Positions 9,229 to 17,977 of a DNA stretch of 44,227 nt are shown here, piece by piece (positions within the stretch are counted from its first letter, which is position 1; the number at the start of each line of letters is the position of its first letter). Made by a program: the position numbers and the translations under genes. This DNA is from Anabaena subtropica FACHB-260 (GTDB taxonomy: Bacteria > Cyanobacteriota > Cyanobacteriia > Cyanobacteriales > Nostocaceae): positions 1 to 44,227 of the forward strand of contig NZ_JACJRF010000048.1 of assembly GCF_014697105.1 (NCBI RefSeq). The letters run 5' to 3'. A model generated the notes under the pieces. That model did no database searches. It was not told where the DNA came from and saw nothing but the letters and a program-made list of their open reading frames with translations.

Positions 9229-9945
9229 TTACGTTAAGTCGAAGAGTAAAAATTCTGCACCGATTTCCGTGCTAATTTCTAGTTGCTCTTCACTGTTGAT
9301 TTGTACACCATCACCTGCTCTGAGTTCTTCACCATTCAAATTTGCGACACCTTGAGCGATTTGCAACCAAGCATAGCGATCGCGTTTCAGATGATAATTG
9401 ACTACATCACCTGGTTCTAAAACTGAGGCGTATATATCAACATTTTGGTGAATAGTGACCGCACCATCACGTCCATCTTTAGCCGCAACTAAACGAAGTT
9501 GACCACGTTTTTCTTCTTGAGTGAAGGCTTTCTGTTCATACCTTGGTGCTAATCCTTTTTCGTCAGGTAAAATCCAGATTTGTAGTAAATGCAGTGCTTC
9601 CTTTTGTGAGTGGTTAAATTCACTATGTTGAATCCCTGTACCAGCACTCATAATCTGTACATCACCAGGACGAATGACTGAACCTGTACCCAAACTGTCT
9701 TTATGTTCTACTGCTCCTGAGAGTACATAAGTGAGAATTTCCATGTCACGATGACCGTGGGTAGGGAATCCCGCGCCGGGAGCGATGCGGTCGTCGTTAA
9801 TTACTCTGAGGGAGCGAAATCCCATGCGGTTGGGATCGTAAAAACTGCTGAAGGAAAATGTGTGGTAACTGTCAAGCCAGCCAGTTTGACTACGACCGCG
9901 TGCGTTTCTATCATGAATTAGATGGTTGATTGTATTTTGAGACAT
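9229..9945 (-). CDS. Pirin-family cupin protein
   Basis: The 238-residue protein is a bicupin of the pirin family. Its N-terminal cupin holds the four metal ligands seen in pirins: H63 and H65 in [11 protein letters not shown], and H107 and E109 in [10 protein letters not shown]. Bacterial members such as YhhW can oxidise quercetin in vitro, while the physiological role is usually unknown and often linked to stress. The opening [20 protein letters not shown] is a pirin hallmark. ATG at 9945 has an 'aagaggta' ribosome site just upstream. It is the most distal gene of the redox/stress group 9.2-13 kb, and lies 234 bases after the Dps gene with a terminator between them, so it is probably transcribed separately. 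Confidence 0.9.
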   Translation of the reverse strand: MSQNTINHLIHDRNARGRSQTGWLDSYHTFSFSSFYDPNRMGFRSLRVINDDRIAPGAGFPTHGHRDMEILTYVLSGAVEHKDSLGTGSVIRPGDVQIMSAGTGIQHSEFNHSQKEALHLLQIWILPDEKGLAPRYEQKAFTQEEKRGQLRLVAAKDGRDGAVTIHQNVDIYASVLEPGDVVNYHLKRDRYAWLQIAQGVANLNGEELRAGDGVQINSEEQLEISTEIGAEFLLFDLT

Positions 9946-10099
9946 AGCTCTACCTCTTTGTTAATTTATAAATTTCAGATTTTTTTATTTGAATATTTGA
10001 ACAAAAAATAAATCTGAAAATTTGATTTTTAATCTTGATTTTTGAATTTTTCGTTGCACCGTTTTACTTATTTAAATAGTAAAGTATAGCAATATAAAA

Positions 10100-10130
10100 T
10101 GAAAAGTACGCACTAAAAAGTGGCGTACTT
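10100..10130 (-). terminator. Intrinsic terminator of the dps gene
   Basis: Arms 10105-10114 (agtacgcact) and 10119-10129 (agtggcgtact) pair over about 10 bp with one bulge around a short A loop. On the minus strand the stem is followed by ttttcatttta. It sits about 50 bases beyond the dps stop. Confidence 0.6.
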
Positions 10131-10179
10131 ACTAAAAAGATACTATGGATTTTTTATAATAGAGATTCCCCAAAAAAGC

Positions 10180-10746
10180 TTATCTAACAGCAGCTGGCTG
10201 TTGAACTTTATTACTAAATGTGCCATTTTCTCCTTTGATGGCTGCTGCTTGTAGATGTGCATCTAGGAACCAGAGGCGCTTGTCAATTGTGCGGGAGATT
10301 TCGGTATAAAGGTCTGCTGTGTCAGCATCACCTAAGTCATCAGTTTTAGCGATCGCTTCTCGGATATGCTTGGCATAAGGTGCAAAGCGGTCTGCAAGAG
10401 CTGCTACATATTCTTTGCCATCCAAAATATCGAAGGGAAATTCTGGCAAAATGGAATTTTTCGCGGCGGCGCGAGCTGTTCCTACAGCGTATCCACCTAA
10501 AGCGGTTACTCTTTCAGCAACCATGTCAACAAACTCTTCTAATTCGCCAGCCAGTTCATCAAATAATTCGTGCAACTGATAAAAATCAGTGCCTTTAACA
10601 TTCCAATGGGCTTGTTTTGTTTGGGTTTTTAAGTCCAATGTGGCTGCTAAAGTTTGATTGAGGATACCAACGATTTGTACCCGTCTTTCCGCAGGAATAT
10701 CAATGCGAGTGGGATAGAGACGTGATGACAGAGTATTATCACTCAT
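10180..10746 (-). CDS. dps: Dps-family ferritin-like DNA protection protein
   Basis: Dps forms a 12-subunit cage that oxidises iron with hydrogen peroxide and may bind DNA. The 188-residue sequence carries the full inter-subunit ferroxidase set: H47 (QAHWNVKG), H59 (LHELFDE), D63, D74 (FVDMVAER) and E78. The spacing is identical to E. coli Dps with an offset of four residues. A basic N-terminal segment (RLYPTRIDIPAERR) could contact DNA. Cyanobacteria have several Dps paralogues; I cannot say which numbered one this is. The ATG is at 10746, with no strong ribosome site seen. It lies between an aldo/keto reductase and a pirin gene, which suits a peroxide-stress role. Confidence 0.92.
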   Translation of the reverse strand: MSDNTLSSRLYPTRIDIPAERRVQIVGILNQTLAATLDLKTQTKQAHWNVKGTDFYQLHELFDELAGELEEFVDMVAERVTALGGYAVGTARAAAKNSILPEFPFDILDGKEYVAALADRFAPYAKHIREAIAKTDDLGDADTADLYTEISRTIDKRLWFLDAHLQAAAIKGENGTFSNKVQQPAAVR

Positions 10747-10913
10747 AAATTCTACTTAATGGCTTGTGCGACTTAACTCTCTAGATAGTAGTATTAAGTT
10801 ACTCTTGTCTGAAACTTCCTAACGGTAGATAGCATCCCTTTGACAGATGAATGCCAGCGATGGATGCCGAAAACGGTTGAATACGCTATATTAAAGCTGT
10901 TTTTCGCTTTATA

Positions 10914-11966
10914 TTAGCTGTGGTGGTTATCTATGACACTAAATGTACCACCAAATAGGCGATCGCGGATTGTATCATTTTGCAAAAAGTCATGGGGGAA
11001 ACCCAGTTCAATTTGACTCACTTCATTCAGCCGTTGCAGATATTCTGGCGATAAAGTGACATCAATAGCTGCTAAGTTATCTTGAAACTGACTGAGCTTT
11101 CGCGCACCGATAATGGGGATAATTACGCCACTTTGAGCGTGTAACCAGGCTAAGGCTACTTGGGAAGGTGTACAGTCAATTTCTGCGGCTACTTGACTAA
11201 CAACCTCTGCGATCGCTAAATTTCTTTCAGAGATACTTCCTAATCCTGAATTTGCCAGTCTTCCTGGTTCTTCACCTGGTTGCAGTGGCTTGTTATATTT
11301 CCCTGTCAACACACCACCACCCAAAGGCGACCAAGGTGTTACCGCCAAGTCGAAGGCTTTAGCTAGAGGTAACAACTCTCGCTCTGGTGTGCGCTGAATT
11401 AAACTATACTCAACTTGCAAAGCTACAAACTGCGTCCATCCTTGATATTGGGCGATAGTATTAGCCTGGGCAATAATCCAAGCTGGGGTATCAGAAATAC
11501 CGATGTACAATACTTTACCTTGACGTACTACATCATCAAGCGATCGCATGACTTCTTCTACAGGTGTAGTAAAATCCCAAGCGTGTACCCAAAATAGGTC
11601 AATATAGTCGGTATTTAATCTTTTGAGACTACCTTCTAAAGATTGGATCAAATTCTTGCGATGATTTCCACTAGCGTTAGGGTCGCTTTTATGGTCATTC
11701 ATCCTCAAAGGAAATGAATATTTTGTAGCGACTACAAAGCGTTCCCTGTCAGGTGCAATTAATTCTCCGACAATTTTTTCACTACTACCATCAGTGTAAC
11801 CATTGGCAGTATCAATAAAATTGCCGCCAGCTTCGACAAAAGTATCAAATATTTTCTGGCTTTCGTCCTTGGAAGCACCCCAACCCCAGTCTTCACCAAA
11901 AGTCATGGTTCCCAAGCAAATTTCCGAAACCCGTAATCCACTTTTCCCCAAAAGTTTATATCTCAT
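10914..11966 (-). CDS. Aldo/keto reductase
   Basis: The 350-residue NAD(P)H-dependent oxidoreductase has a TIM-barrel fold and the complete catalytic tetrad: D52 (FIDTAN), Y57 (GYTDGSSE), K82 (VATKYSF) and H128 (FWVHAWD). The opening MRYKLLGKSGLRVSEICLGTMTFG is typical of the YajO/Tas-like subgroup. The substrate is unknown; members reduce reactive aldehydes and ketones. ATG at 11966 has a weak GAGGCTC upstream. The AraC regulator gene ends 85 bases upstream on the same strand, so the two may be co-transcribed, or the regulator may act on this gene. Confidence 0.92.
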   Translation of the reverse strand: MRYKLLGKSGLRVSEICLGTMTFGEDWGWGASKDESQKIFDTFVEAGGNFIDTANGYTDGSSEKIVGELIAPDRERFVVATKYSFPLRMNDHKSDPNASGNHRKNLIQSLEGSLKRLNTDYIDLFWVHAWDFTTPVEEVMRSLDDVVRQGKVLYIGISDTPAWIIAQANTIAQYQGWTQFVALQVEYSLIQRTPERELLPLAKAFDLAVTPWSPLGGGVLTGKYNKPLQPGEEPGRLANSGLGSISERNLAIAEVVSQVAAEIDCTPSQVALAWLHAQSGVIIPIIGARKLSQFQDNLAAIDVTLSPEYLQRLNEVSQIELGFPHDFLQNDTIRDRLFGGTFSVIDNHHS

Positions 11967-12051
11967 AAATATTGAGCCTCTATTTGGTTAATTACTAAAA
12001 GTCTGGACTAATAACTATTGACTATTGACTCTGCTCTGGACTAATGACCAA

Positions 12052-12963
12052 TCAAATCTTGACTTGTTCTCTGTATGCTCTGGGTGTAATACCTATTAGT
12101 TTACGAAATACACTCGTAAAATGACTCTGGCTTTGGAAGCCAACTTGAGCGCATATTTGCTCTATGGTTTTGTTGGTGCTGCTCAATAACTTTTTCGCTC
12201 GCTCAATTCGACAATTCATGACATACTGATGCGGTGCGAAACCAGTTGAGTGTTTAAATTGGCGTGAAAAATAATACATACTTATGCCAACTACTCTAGA
12301 AATATCTGCCAAAGTCAAATCTTGGTCGAGATTTTCATGAATGTAGGAAATTGCTTGTCTGAGTTTCCAGTGTGACAACCCTTTATTATTATGGTCTTTG
12401 AGGATTGTTTCACCTGCCACGCAATAGTGTTTGAGTAGGTGAATGCAAAGCGTTGTCGTCAGCGATTCGATGTAAATACCACTGCGCCTATCATCAGATT
12501 CTAGTTCGGTTTGCAATGCTAGCCCAATCTGTTGAATCAAGGGATCTGGTGCGGCAAAGCGCGGCTTTACTTCTATTTTCTGTAAATCTCCGGCTTCTAT
12601 TGCCATGCGTGTAAAAAAAGCCGGTTCCATACTCAGGACTAGAAACTTTGCTTCCGATTGCCAGCGTGATATGTGATGAGTATGGGCAGGAATAATTGCC
12701 ACGTCTCCCTTAGCTATATTCTCATGCTGAAAACGTCCATCAATTATTCGCTCTGAGCGAACTACTTTCTGTTCTAAGCTAACGGTGATAACGTGTTGCT
12801 GTGGGCTGTGTTCGGGTGTTTCATGAGCAGGCTGTTGGTGAACATCCAACCGCAGACCTTGCCATTGGGCATGGTAACTAGACACTAGGGGCGATCGCGG
12901 TAGAATTTCTAAACAGGCCTCTTCTTGAGTAAAATCAACGGCTAAGATTTTCTCTTCCGACAT
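12052..12963 (-). CDS. AraC-family transcriptional regulator
   Basis: The 303-residue protein has an N-terminal sensor part (about 1-190, cupin-like, with HTHHISRW) and a C-terminal AraC DNA-binding domain with two helix-turn-helix motifs. The first is LTLADISRVVGISMYYFSRQF and the second is TIEQICAQVGFQSQSHFTSVFRK (quoted to 20: TIEQICAQVGFQSQSHFTSV). The domain ends in the family signature GITPRAYR. I prefer the ATG at 12963, preceded by GGGGTGAAAAGA; an in-frame ATG at 13023 would add 20 residues without a clear ribosome site. It lies upstream of an aldo/keto reductase and Dps, which are plausible targets. The effector is unknown. Confidence 0.9.
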   Translation of the reverse strand: MSEEKILAVDFTQEEACLEILPRSPLVSSYHAQWQGLRLDVHQQPAHETPEHSPQQHVITVSLEQKVVRSERIIDGRFQHENIAKGDVAIIPAHTHHISRWQSEAKFLVLSMEPAFFTRMAIEAGDLQKIEVKPRFAAPDPLIQQIGLALQTELESDDRRSGIYIESLTTTLCIHLLKHYCVAGETILKDHNNKGLSHWKLRQAISYIHENLDQDLTLADISRVVGISMYYFSRQFKHSTGFAPHQYVMNCRIERAKKLLSSTNKTIEQICAQVGFQSQSHFTSVFRKLIGITPRAYREQVKI

Positions 12964-13163
12964 TCTTTTCACCCCAAATATCTTGGGCTTCTGTGTGACA
13001 AAATACCTCAGTATTACCAACAACCTAGCTCATCTTTTGACCAACTAAATGCCAGAAAAACCGAGTTAATAAAAGCAATTTATAATTTAACTGAATTTTT
13101 CCGAATAAATACTATATTAAAATACTTTGTGTACTTAATACTTAAATAAATACGGAAATATTT

Positions 13164-13565
13164 ATGAGTTCAAGAAGCTACTACCTTATCTATGACGGTA
13201 ATTGTAATCTCTGCGTTACTCTAGTCAGATTGCTGGAAACTCTAGACCAAGGCAAGATTTTTCATTACATCCCCATGCAGGATGAGCAGGCAATAGCTCA
13301 ATGGGAAATTACACCCCAAGGTTGTGAGCTAGGGGTGATTTTAATTGATGCTAATGCACCGCAAAGACGTTGGCAAGGCAGTGATGCAGCTGAAGAGATC
13401 GGTCGCCTGTTGCCGCTTGGTAATATTTTTGTAGACGCTTATCGAGCTTTACCGGGGGTAAAATGGGCAGGCGATCGCGTTTATGCCCAAGTCCGAGATC
13501 ACCGCTACACTCTGTTTGGTAAGCGTTCTTGTACTTATCAATCACCTTATGGAAATGCCCAATAA
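13164..13565 (+). CDS. DCC-family (DUF393) thiol-disulfide oxidoreductase-like protein
   Basis: The 133-residue protein starts YYLIYDGNCNLCVTLVRLLE, with the DxxCxxC signature of the DCC/DUF393 family (C14 and C17). Members have a thioredoxin-like fold and a putative redox-active CxxC; their substrate is generally unknown. Family-typical features follow: a hydrophobic strand with DANAPQRRWQGSDAAEEIGRL and a C-terminal GDRVYAQVRDHRY. The ATG at 13164 lies in an AT-rich leader with no strong ribosome site. The gene is divergent from the AraC regulator (gap 200 bases) and convergent with a Cys-rich unknown only 14 bases away. Confidence 0.88.
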   Translation: MSSRSYYLIYDGNCNLCVTLVRLLETLDQGKIFHYIPMQDEQAIAQWEITPQGCELGVILIDANAPQRRWQGSDAAEEIGRLLPLGNIFVDAYRALPGVKWAGDRVYAQVRDHRYTLFGKRSCTYQSPYGNAQ

Positions 13566-13579
13566 TGCCAATCCACCAA

Positions 13580-14008
13580 TTACTGATTGGTAGCCACCTT
13601 TTCCACTAGCCGATTACGAATCGCCATTAATTGCTCTTGGTTGCTAATTGGCGATCGTGGTGTCGGTAATTCAGTGTTAGGCCAACCCCCTAAATTACTA
13701 CAAGGACACGATAGGGGAGGCATACCAAGATTCCTCATTGGTACTGGCATGGAGCAACGACCACAAGATATCATTTCCCAGGCTGGTGTTAACAGTTCGG
13801 CAATAGTTTCTTCAGTCCCTTCTAGATAACAATCACCTGATGATGACAATAAAATTTTTTGCCAACAGTCTTCAAATTCTTGACTGTAGCGATCGCCTTG
13901 GAATATAGGCTGAGGCAACAAGTGTGTTCCCTCATTACCGATCACTACTTTTTTACCCAACTGAAACCAGTGGGTCAGATATCTTTTAACTTCTTCTTTG
14001 GTTGCCAT
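13580..14008 (-). CDS. Conserved hypothetical protein with Cys-rich segment
   Basis: The 142-residue protein is not assigned to a known function. Residues 1-80 form an alpha/beta region (TKEEVKRYLTHWFQLGKKVV, then LEGTEETIAELLTPAWEMI). A cluster follows: SCGRCSMPVP and LSCPCSNLGGWPNTELP, a possible zinc or Fe-S site of the CxxC...CxC type. The tail is polar and Gln-rich (ISNQEQLMAIRNRLVEK). I suspect a cyanobacteria-specific family. ATG at 14008; its 3' end faces the DCC gene with almost no gap. Confidence 0.7.
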   Translation of the reverse strand: MATKEEVKRYLTHWFQLGKKVVIGNEGTHLLPQPIFQGDRYSQEFEDCWQKILLSSSGDCYLEGTEETIAELLTPAWEMISCGRCSMPVPMRNLGMPPLSCPCSNLGGWPNTELPTPRSPISNQEQLMAIRNRLVEKVATNQ

Positions 14009-14136
14009 ACCACGATCTTACAATCGGTATTAGGAAGTTTACATACTAACTACTTAATTTTCTATTAAGAAAGGGTCTAACTTTGCACATCAAAATAATA
14101 ATCAAGCTCTCTTAATATTTCTCAATTAATGCTTAA

Positions 14137-14691
14137 TCATTCGTAATCTATTGCATCTGGTAATCGTGTCCCCAGAGTGGTGAGATTTAAAGCATGACCA
14201 CCAGTGACTAAATAAACAGTTTCGCAAATCGTACCTAATTGACGGACTAAAGAACCCAGGCGATCGCGGAATGTCCTACCTAAAGGGTATGCTGGCACTA
14301 CACCCCAACCAGTTTCTTCCGCAACAAACAGCATATCAGCAGCAACTAACTGTACTGTTACTAAAAATTCTGCGACGCTATTTGCCCAACTCACTTCATC
14401 CTGTTCTAAAAGATTAGCTACCCAAGTTCCCAAAGAATCTACCAAAACACAACTGTTTGCCTTGGTATCTGCCAACGTTGTAGATAAAGTAGTCGGTACT
14501 TCCAGCGTTACCCAATCTTGAGGACGACGGGTTTGATGTTGTTGAATGCGTTGTTGCCATTCGGCATCATCTGGGTTATTAGTTGCTGTAGCCACATAAA
14601 TAACTGTTTTCCCTGACTGTCTTGCCAAAGTTTCTGCCCATTCACTTTTACCAGACCTGGCAGGCCCAGTAATTAAGATCACTTTTCCCAA
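14137..14691 (-). CDS. cobU: Adenosylcobinamide kinase / adenosylcobinamide-phosphate guanylyltransferase
   Basis: The enzyme (CobU, also named CobP) phosphorylates adenosylcobinamide and then transfers GMP to it, a late step of coenzyme B12 assembly. The 184-residue protein has the P-loop GPARSGKS at 9-16, the guanylylated-histidine region RIQQHQTRRP (H52), VLVDSLGTWVANLL and the C-terminal VTGGHALNL. The start is TTG at 14691: no ATG lies upstream before a stop, GAGGAAAG precedes it, and a later start would remove the first beta strand. No cobalamin riboswitch is visible upstream and no other cob gene is nearby. Confidence 0.93.
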   Translation of the reverse strand: MGKVILITGPARSGKSEWAETLARQSGKTVIYVATATNNPDDAEWQQRIQQHQTRRPQDWVTLEVPTTLSTTLADTKANSCVLVDSLGTWVANLLEQDEVSWANSVAEFLVTVQLVAADMLFVAEETGWGVVPAYPLGRTFRDRLGSLVRQLGTICETVYLVTGGHALNLTTLGTRLPDAIDYE

Positions 14692-14782
14692 AGCCCTTTC
14701 CTCAATTAATTTCTAACTAAAGTAAGAAATTTAGTGAAAATAAATAACTTTTAAGAGATAAAATTATCACCAGCATTATTTA

Positions 14783-14796
14783 TGCCAAAATTGGCA
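14783..14796. promoter_or_regulatory. 14-bp palindrome in a divergent promoter region
   Basis: TGCCAAAATTGGCA is a perfect palindrome in the 180-bp gap between cobU (minus) and an unknown gene (plus). Its position and symmetry suit a dimeric regulator site, but it matches no operator that I can name. Confidence 0.35.
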
Positions 14797-14871
14797 CAAG
14801 CTAAAAAATCTTAACACCCTATTTTGAATTATTAAATAGCTTTAGGGAACATTAGATTTCAGGATAAATAT

Positions 14872-15666
14872 ATGAAAGCAGGCATAAAACGCATTGAAGC
14901 AACTTTACATGATTTGGGGTCAAAAGACGCTACTCCCACAGAAGTAGGTGATTCTACAAAACGTCCATTGTCTTTCAGGATTAGTGTTGCAGCTAAAGAC
15001 ACAGCAGAAAGCGAGAGCAAAGACCCAGAACAAACACAAGAACTGGGTATAGACACTAAAGATGAGCATTTTGTCGAACAGAATTTATTTCCTCACCATA
15101 GTTCTGTGCAAACTTTTCCCGCACAGGAGGGAATAGGTAAAACACCAAGCCTGCCAAAACTGAAAACACCTACCTTCAGTAGTCATCGCCACGGTGCAAA
15201 TCCAGCATTGGCAATGAATATACTGCAAGAAATTCAAGAACAAGTGGCTGGTTGGCAACAAGAACTGCAAAAAATATTACAACAAATTCAAGATATTTAT
15301 TTAGAAGGGCCAATTGTTAATGGTTGGTTAGAATCAAATCCCAGCGAACCAGAAGCCGGAGGTACTGCCACATTACGCCATGCAGAAGTTGACCGCTTGA
15401 TGAATTACGTAGAAGAAATTTGTTCTACTGATGGAAAAGTATTTCATCAATCCCACCGTACAGGTTATCACCTCTGTGGGTTAGACAACTCCGGTAAGGT
15501 TTGGTCACGCCCATGTCCACCAGATCAGTTAGCTAGTGTGAGTATGGCGATCGCGCGTTACCAAAAATTACGTCAATTGTTGGGACGCAAGCAATATCTA
15601 GAAACTCGCCTCAGCCAACTAGCCGAAACCCTCGTAGTTTTACACAGTCATATTCAGCAAACGTGA
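14872..15666 (+). CDS. Hypothetical protein with central coiled coil
   Basis: I do not recognise this 264-residue protein. Residues 1-110 are polar and low in complexity (AAKDTAESESKDPEQTQELG), probably disordered. About 115-150 reads as a helix rich in Gln (ILQEIQEQVAGWQQELQKIL), likely a coiled coil. The C-terminal 90 residues look folded, with VDRLMNYVEEICSTDGKVFH, CGLDNSGKVWSRPCPP and a terminal helix RKQYLETRLSQLAETLVVLH. There is no signal peptide or membrane segment. ATG at 14872. It is divergent from cobU, and the next gene is 183 bases downstream. Confidence 0.7.
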   Translation: MKAGIKRIEATLHDLGSKDATPTEVGDSTKRPLSFRISVAAKDTAESESKDPEQTQELGIDTKDEHFVEQNLFPHHSSVQTFPAQEGIGKTPSLPKLKTPTFSSHRHGANPALAMNILQEIQEQVAGWQQELQKILQQIQDIYLEGPIVNGWLESNPSEPEAGGTATLRHAEVDRLMNYVEEICSTDGKVFHQSHRTGYHLCGLDNSGKVWSRPCPPDQLASVSMAIARYQKLRQLLGRKQYLETRLSQLAETLVVLHSHIQQT

Positions 15667-15849
15667 AACTTTAACATTATTTCCGCAAAAACGCGGTTGG
15701 TAAGCAGGAAAGGCTAAGTATAGATTAACTCTCAGCAGTTAAATGCCAAATTCCAGGTTAATCAGTTTGTAAAGAATAATAAACATACTCACTTCGGGTT
15801 AGATTAATTACGACTTACGCACTAAACGTAAAATCCACAATAAATATCC

Positions 15850-16791
15850 ATGCCAGATACTCAAATCTCTGCCATTATCTGTACTCACAATCGAGATACC
15901 TATCTAGGTGCGGCGATTGATAGTCTCTTAGTACAAGATTTCGCGGGTGAGTTTGAAGTTGTGGTGGTAGATAACGGATCTAGCGATCGCACCCGTGAAG
16001 TTGTCGAGCAAAGGTCTAGCGATCCTCGTTTAAAATATATTTTTGAACCCACCATTGGTTTATCTGTAGCCCGAAATACTGGTGCTAAATTCGCCAGTGC
16101 CGAAATTCTGGCTTATTTAGACGATGATGCAGTTGCGAGTACTCAATGGTTACAAGTATTGTATGCTGCTTATCAAAACTATCCTCAACTAGCGATCGCT
16201 GGTGGTAAAGTTACTCTTTTATGGCCTCCAGACATCCAACCACCACAGTGGTTATCTCTTGGGCTAGCAGGAAACTTGGGAGCCTATGACTTAGGTGACG
16301 ATGTGATTTACATCAAGCAACCAGGCCTAACACCAAGAGGATTAAATTATTCCATACGCCGCACTTTTCTGAAAGAAATTGGTGGTTTTGACCCTCATCT
16401 TGGTCGAATAGGGAAAAACCTCCTATCCAATGAGGAACTACAAATGACAGAACTGGCGCTCAAAGGTGGTTGGCAAGTAGCTTATCTTCCCGAAGCCTTA
16501 GTTGCTCACAACGTAGCTCCAGAACGCCTCAATCGCTCCTGGTTCTTAAACCGGGGTTGGTGGCAAGGGATCAGTGAATGCTATCGAGAGCAACTGGCAG
16601 GTAGAGCTGGTGTTGGTCAATTATCCAGGGGTGGCGAACGGTTAGCGCGTGGCTTATATAAAGCATTCCGATATTTCTCCAATCCAGCAGAACGTTTTGA
16701 TAACCTTGTATATGCTTACGGTCAAGTAGGTTACTTAAACGCTGCCGTTCAAGGTTTGCTGTTTACAGCTAAAAATAAAAGTAGTCAATAG
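15850..16791 (+). CDS. GT2 glycosyltransferase, HpsE-like
   Basis: The 313-residue enzyme opens with ISAIICTHNRDTYLGAAIDS and has VVVDNGSSDRTREV and AYLDDDAV (DXD metal site), the marks of a family-2 inverting glycosyltransferase. NEELQMTELALKGGWQVAYLPEA is the acceptor-side segment. The sequence resembles proteins called HpsE in the hormogonium polysaccharide locus of Nostoc punctiforme; this is recall, not a search. The following genes support an exopolysaccharide role: a second GT2 begins 20 bases after this stop and a WcaF-type acetyltransferase follows. ATG at 15850, no strong ribosome site. Confidence 0.85.
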   Translation: MPDTQISAIICTHNRDTYLGAAIDSLLVQDFAGEFEVVVVDNGSSDRTREVVEQRSSDPRLKYIFEPTIGLSVARNTGAKFASAEILAYLDDDAVASTQWLQVLYAAYQNYPQLAIAGGKVTLLWPPDIQPPQWLSLGLAGNLGAYDLGDDVIYIKQPGLTPRGLNYSIRRTFLKEIGGFDPHLGRIGKNLLSNEELQMTELALKGGWQVAYLPEALVAHNVAPERLNRSWFLNRGWWQGISECYREQLAGRAGVGQLSRGGERLARGLYKAFRYFSNPAERFDNLVYAYGQVGYLNAAVQGLLFTAKNKSSQ

Positions 16792-16811
16792 TCCTTTAAA
16801 CTAAATTATAT

Positions 16812-17753
16812 ATGTCATCAAAAGTTCCCGTTTCTGTACTCATTCCCGCCAAAAACGAAGAGTCAAATCTACCAGCCTGTCTCGATAGTCTCCAAAGGGC
16901 AGATGAGATATTTATTGTAGATTCTCAAAGTACCGATAAAAGCATTGAAATTGCCAAAGATTACGGTGTAAATCTAGTACAATTCTACTTTAATGGACGC
17001 TGGCCGAAAAAGAAAAACTGGTCTTTAGATAACATTCCCTTTCGCAACGAATGGGTACTGATTGTAGATTGCGATGAACGTATTCCCAATGAATTATGGG
17101 ATGAAATTGATCAAGTAATTCAAACAGAAGAATATACCGGTTACTATCTTAATCGTCGCGTGTTCTTCTTAGGTAAATGGATTCGCTACGGTGGCAAATA
17201 TCCCGATTGGAATCTACGGTTATTCAAGCATAAATTAGGTCGTTACGAAAATTTGCATACCGAAGATGTGCCTAACACAGGCGATAACGAAGTCCACGAA
17301 CACGTTGTCTTACAGGGTAAAGTCGGATATCTCAAACAAGATATGCTCCATGAAGATTTTCGTGACATTTACCACTGGCTAGAAAGACACAATCGTTATT
17401 CAAACTGGGAAGCCCGTGTTTATTACAATCTGATTACAGGTCAAGATGAGAGTGATACGATTGGAGCCAATTTATTTGGTGAAGCCGTACAACGCAAGCG
17501 TTTTCTCAAAAAAGTCTGGGTACGTCTACCATTTAAGCCACTTTTAAGATTTATTTTGTTCTATGTTATTCGTCTAGGTTTTCTCGATGGTCAAGCCGGA
17601 TATATTTATGGCAGACTTCTGAGTCAATACGAATATCAAATTGGCGTTAAACTTTACGAATTACGCAATTGTGGCGGTTCATTAAACACTGCAAATACGC
17701 CTAACTCTATCCCCCCATCTCTAACTCAAGAAATAGAGAAGTCCACAACATAG
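16812..17753 (+). CDS. GT2 glycosyltransferase (WaaE/KdtX-like)
   Basis: The 313-residue family-2 glycosyltransferase starts PVSVLIPAKNEESNLPACLD, continues with FIVDSQSTDKSIEIAKDYG and has the metal motif IVDCDERIP. The C-terminal part (about 235-290) is basic and hydrophobic with LGFLDGQAGYIYGRLLSQYE, typical of enzymes that sit against the membrane and act on lipid-linked sugars. Only 20 bases separate it from the preceding GT2, so they are very likely one operon. The last 25 residues (NTANTPNSIPPSLTQEIEKS) look disordered. The sugar donor is unknown. Confidence 0.88.
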   Translation: MSSKVPVSVLIPAKNEESNLPACLDSLQRADEIFIVDSQSTDKSIEIAKDYGVNLVQFYFNGRWPKKKNWSLDNIPFRNEWVLIVDCDERIPNELWDEIDQVIQTEEYTGYYLNRRVFFLGKWIRYGGKYPDWNLRLFKHKLGRYENLHTEDVPNTGDNEVHEHVVLQGKVGYLKQDMLHEDFRDIYHWLERHNRYSNWEARVYYNLITGQDESDTIGANLFGEAVQRKRFLKKVWVRLPFKPLLRFILFYVIRLGFLDGQAGYIYGRLLSQYEYQIGVKLYELRNCGGSLNTANTPNSIPPSLTQEIEKSTT

Positions 17754-17783
17754 AAAATATGGGGAGTGGGGAGCAGCACTTCT

Positions 17784-17919
17784 CTACGTTCCCTGCGGGA
17801 CGCTGCGCGTAGCTTGCTTCACCGTAGGACTACCCGGAGCCTGTCGGAGACATACACTGCGCGTATCTTGCTTCCTGAAGGGATAAGAAAGACTACGCTC
17901 AGTGACAGGGGTAGGGGGA
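17784..17919. repeat. GC-rich dispersed palindromic repeat cluster
   Basis: The stretch starts with a hairpin ctacg...cgtag (17784-17812) containing gcgggacgctgcgcgtag and continues with cctgtcggagacatacactgcgcgtatcttgcttcctgaag. Its core words (gtcggagaca, ctgcgcgta, cttgcttc) recur at 23191-23231. It separates the glycosyltransferase pair from the acetyltransferase gene. Confidence 0.6.
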
Positions 17920-17931
17920 GGAGAGAACTAA

Positions 17932-17977
17932 TTACTAATGATTAATGATTATTGACCAATGACCAATGACTAATGAC
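17932..17977. repeat. Heptamer STRR overlapping a start codon (atgacca/atgacta)
   Basis: Degenerate 7-bp units (aatgatt, gaccaat, gaccaat, gactaat) run from about 17932 into the acetyltransferase gene. The ATG at 17966 and the first codons (M-T-N-D) are part of this array. Confidence 0.75.

Noticed and set aside
14692-14871. Cobalamin riboswitch upstream of cobU
   Set aside because: No B12-box sequence or matching stems are visible in the 180-base gap.
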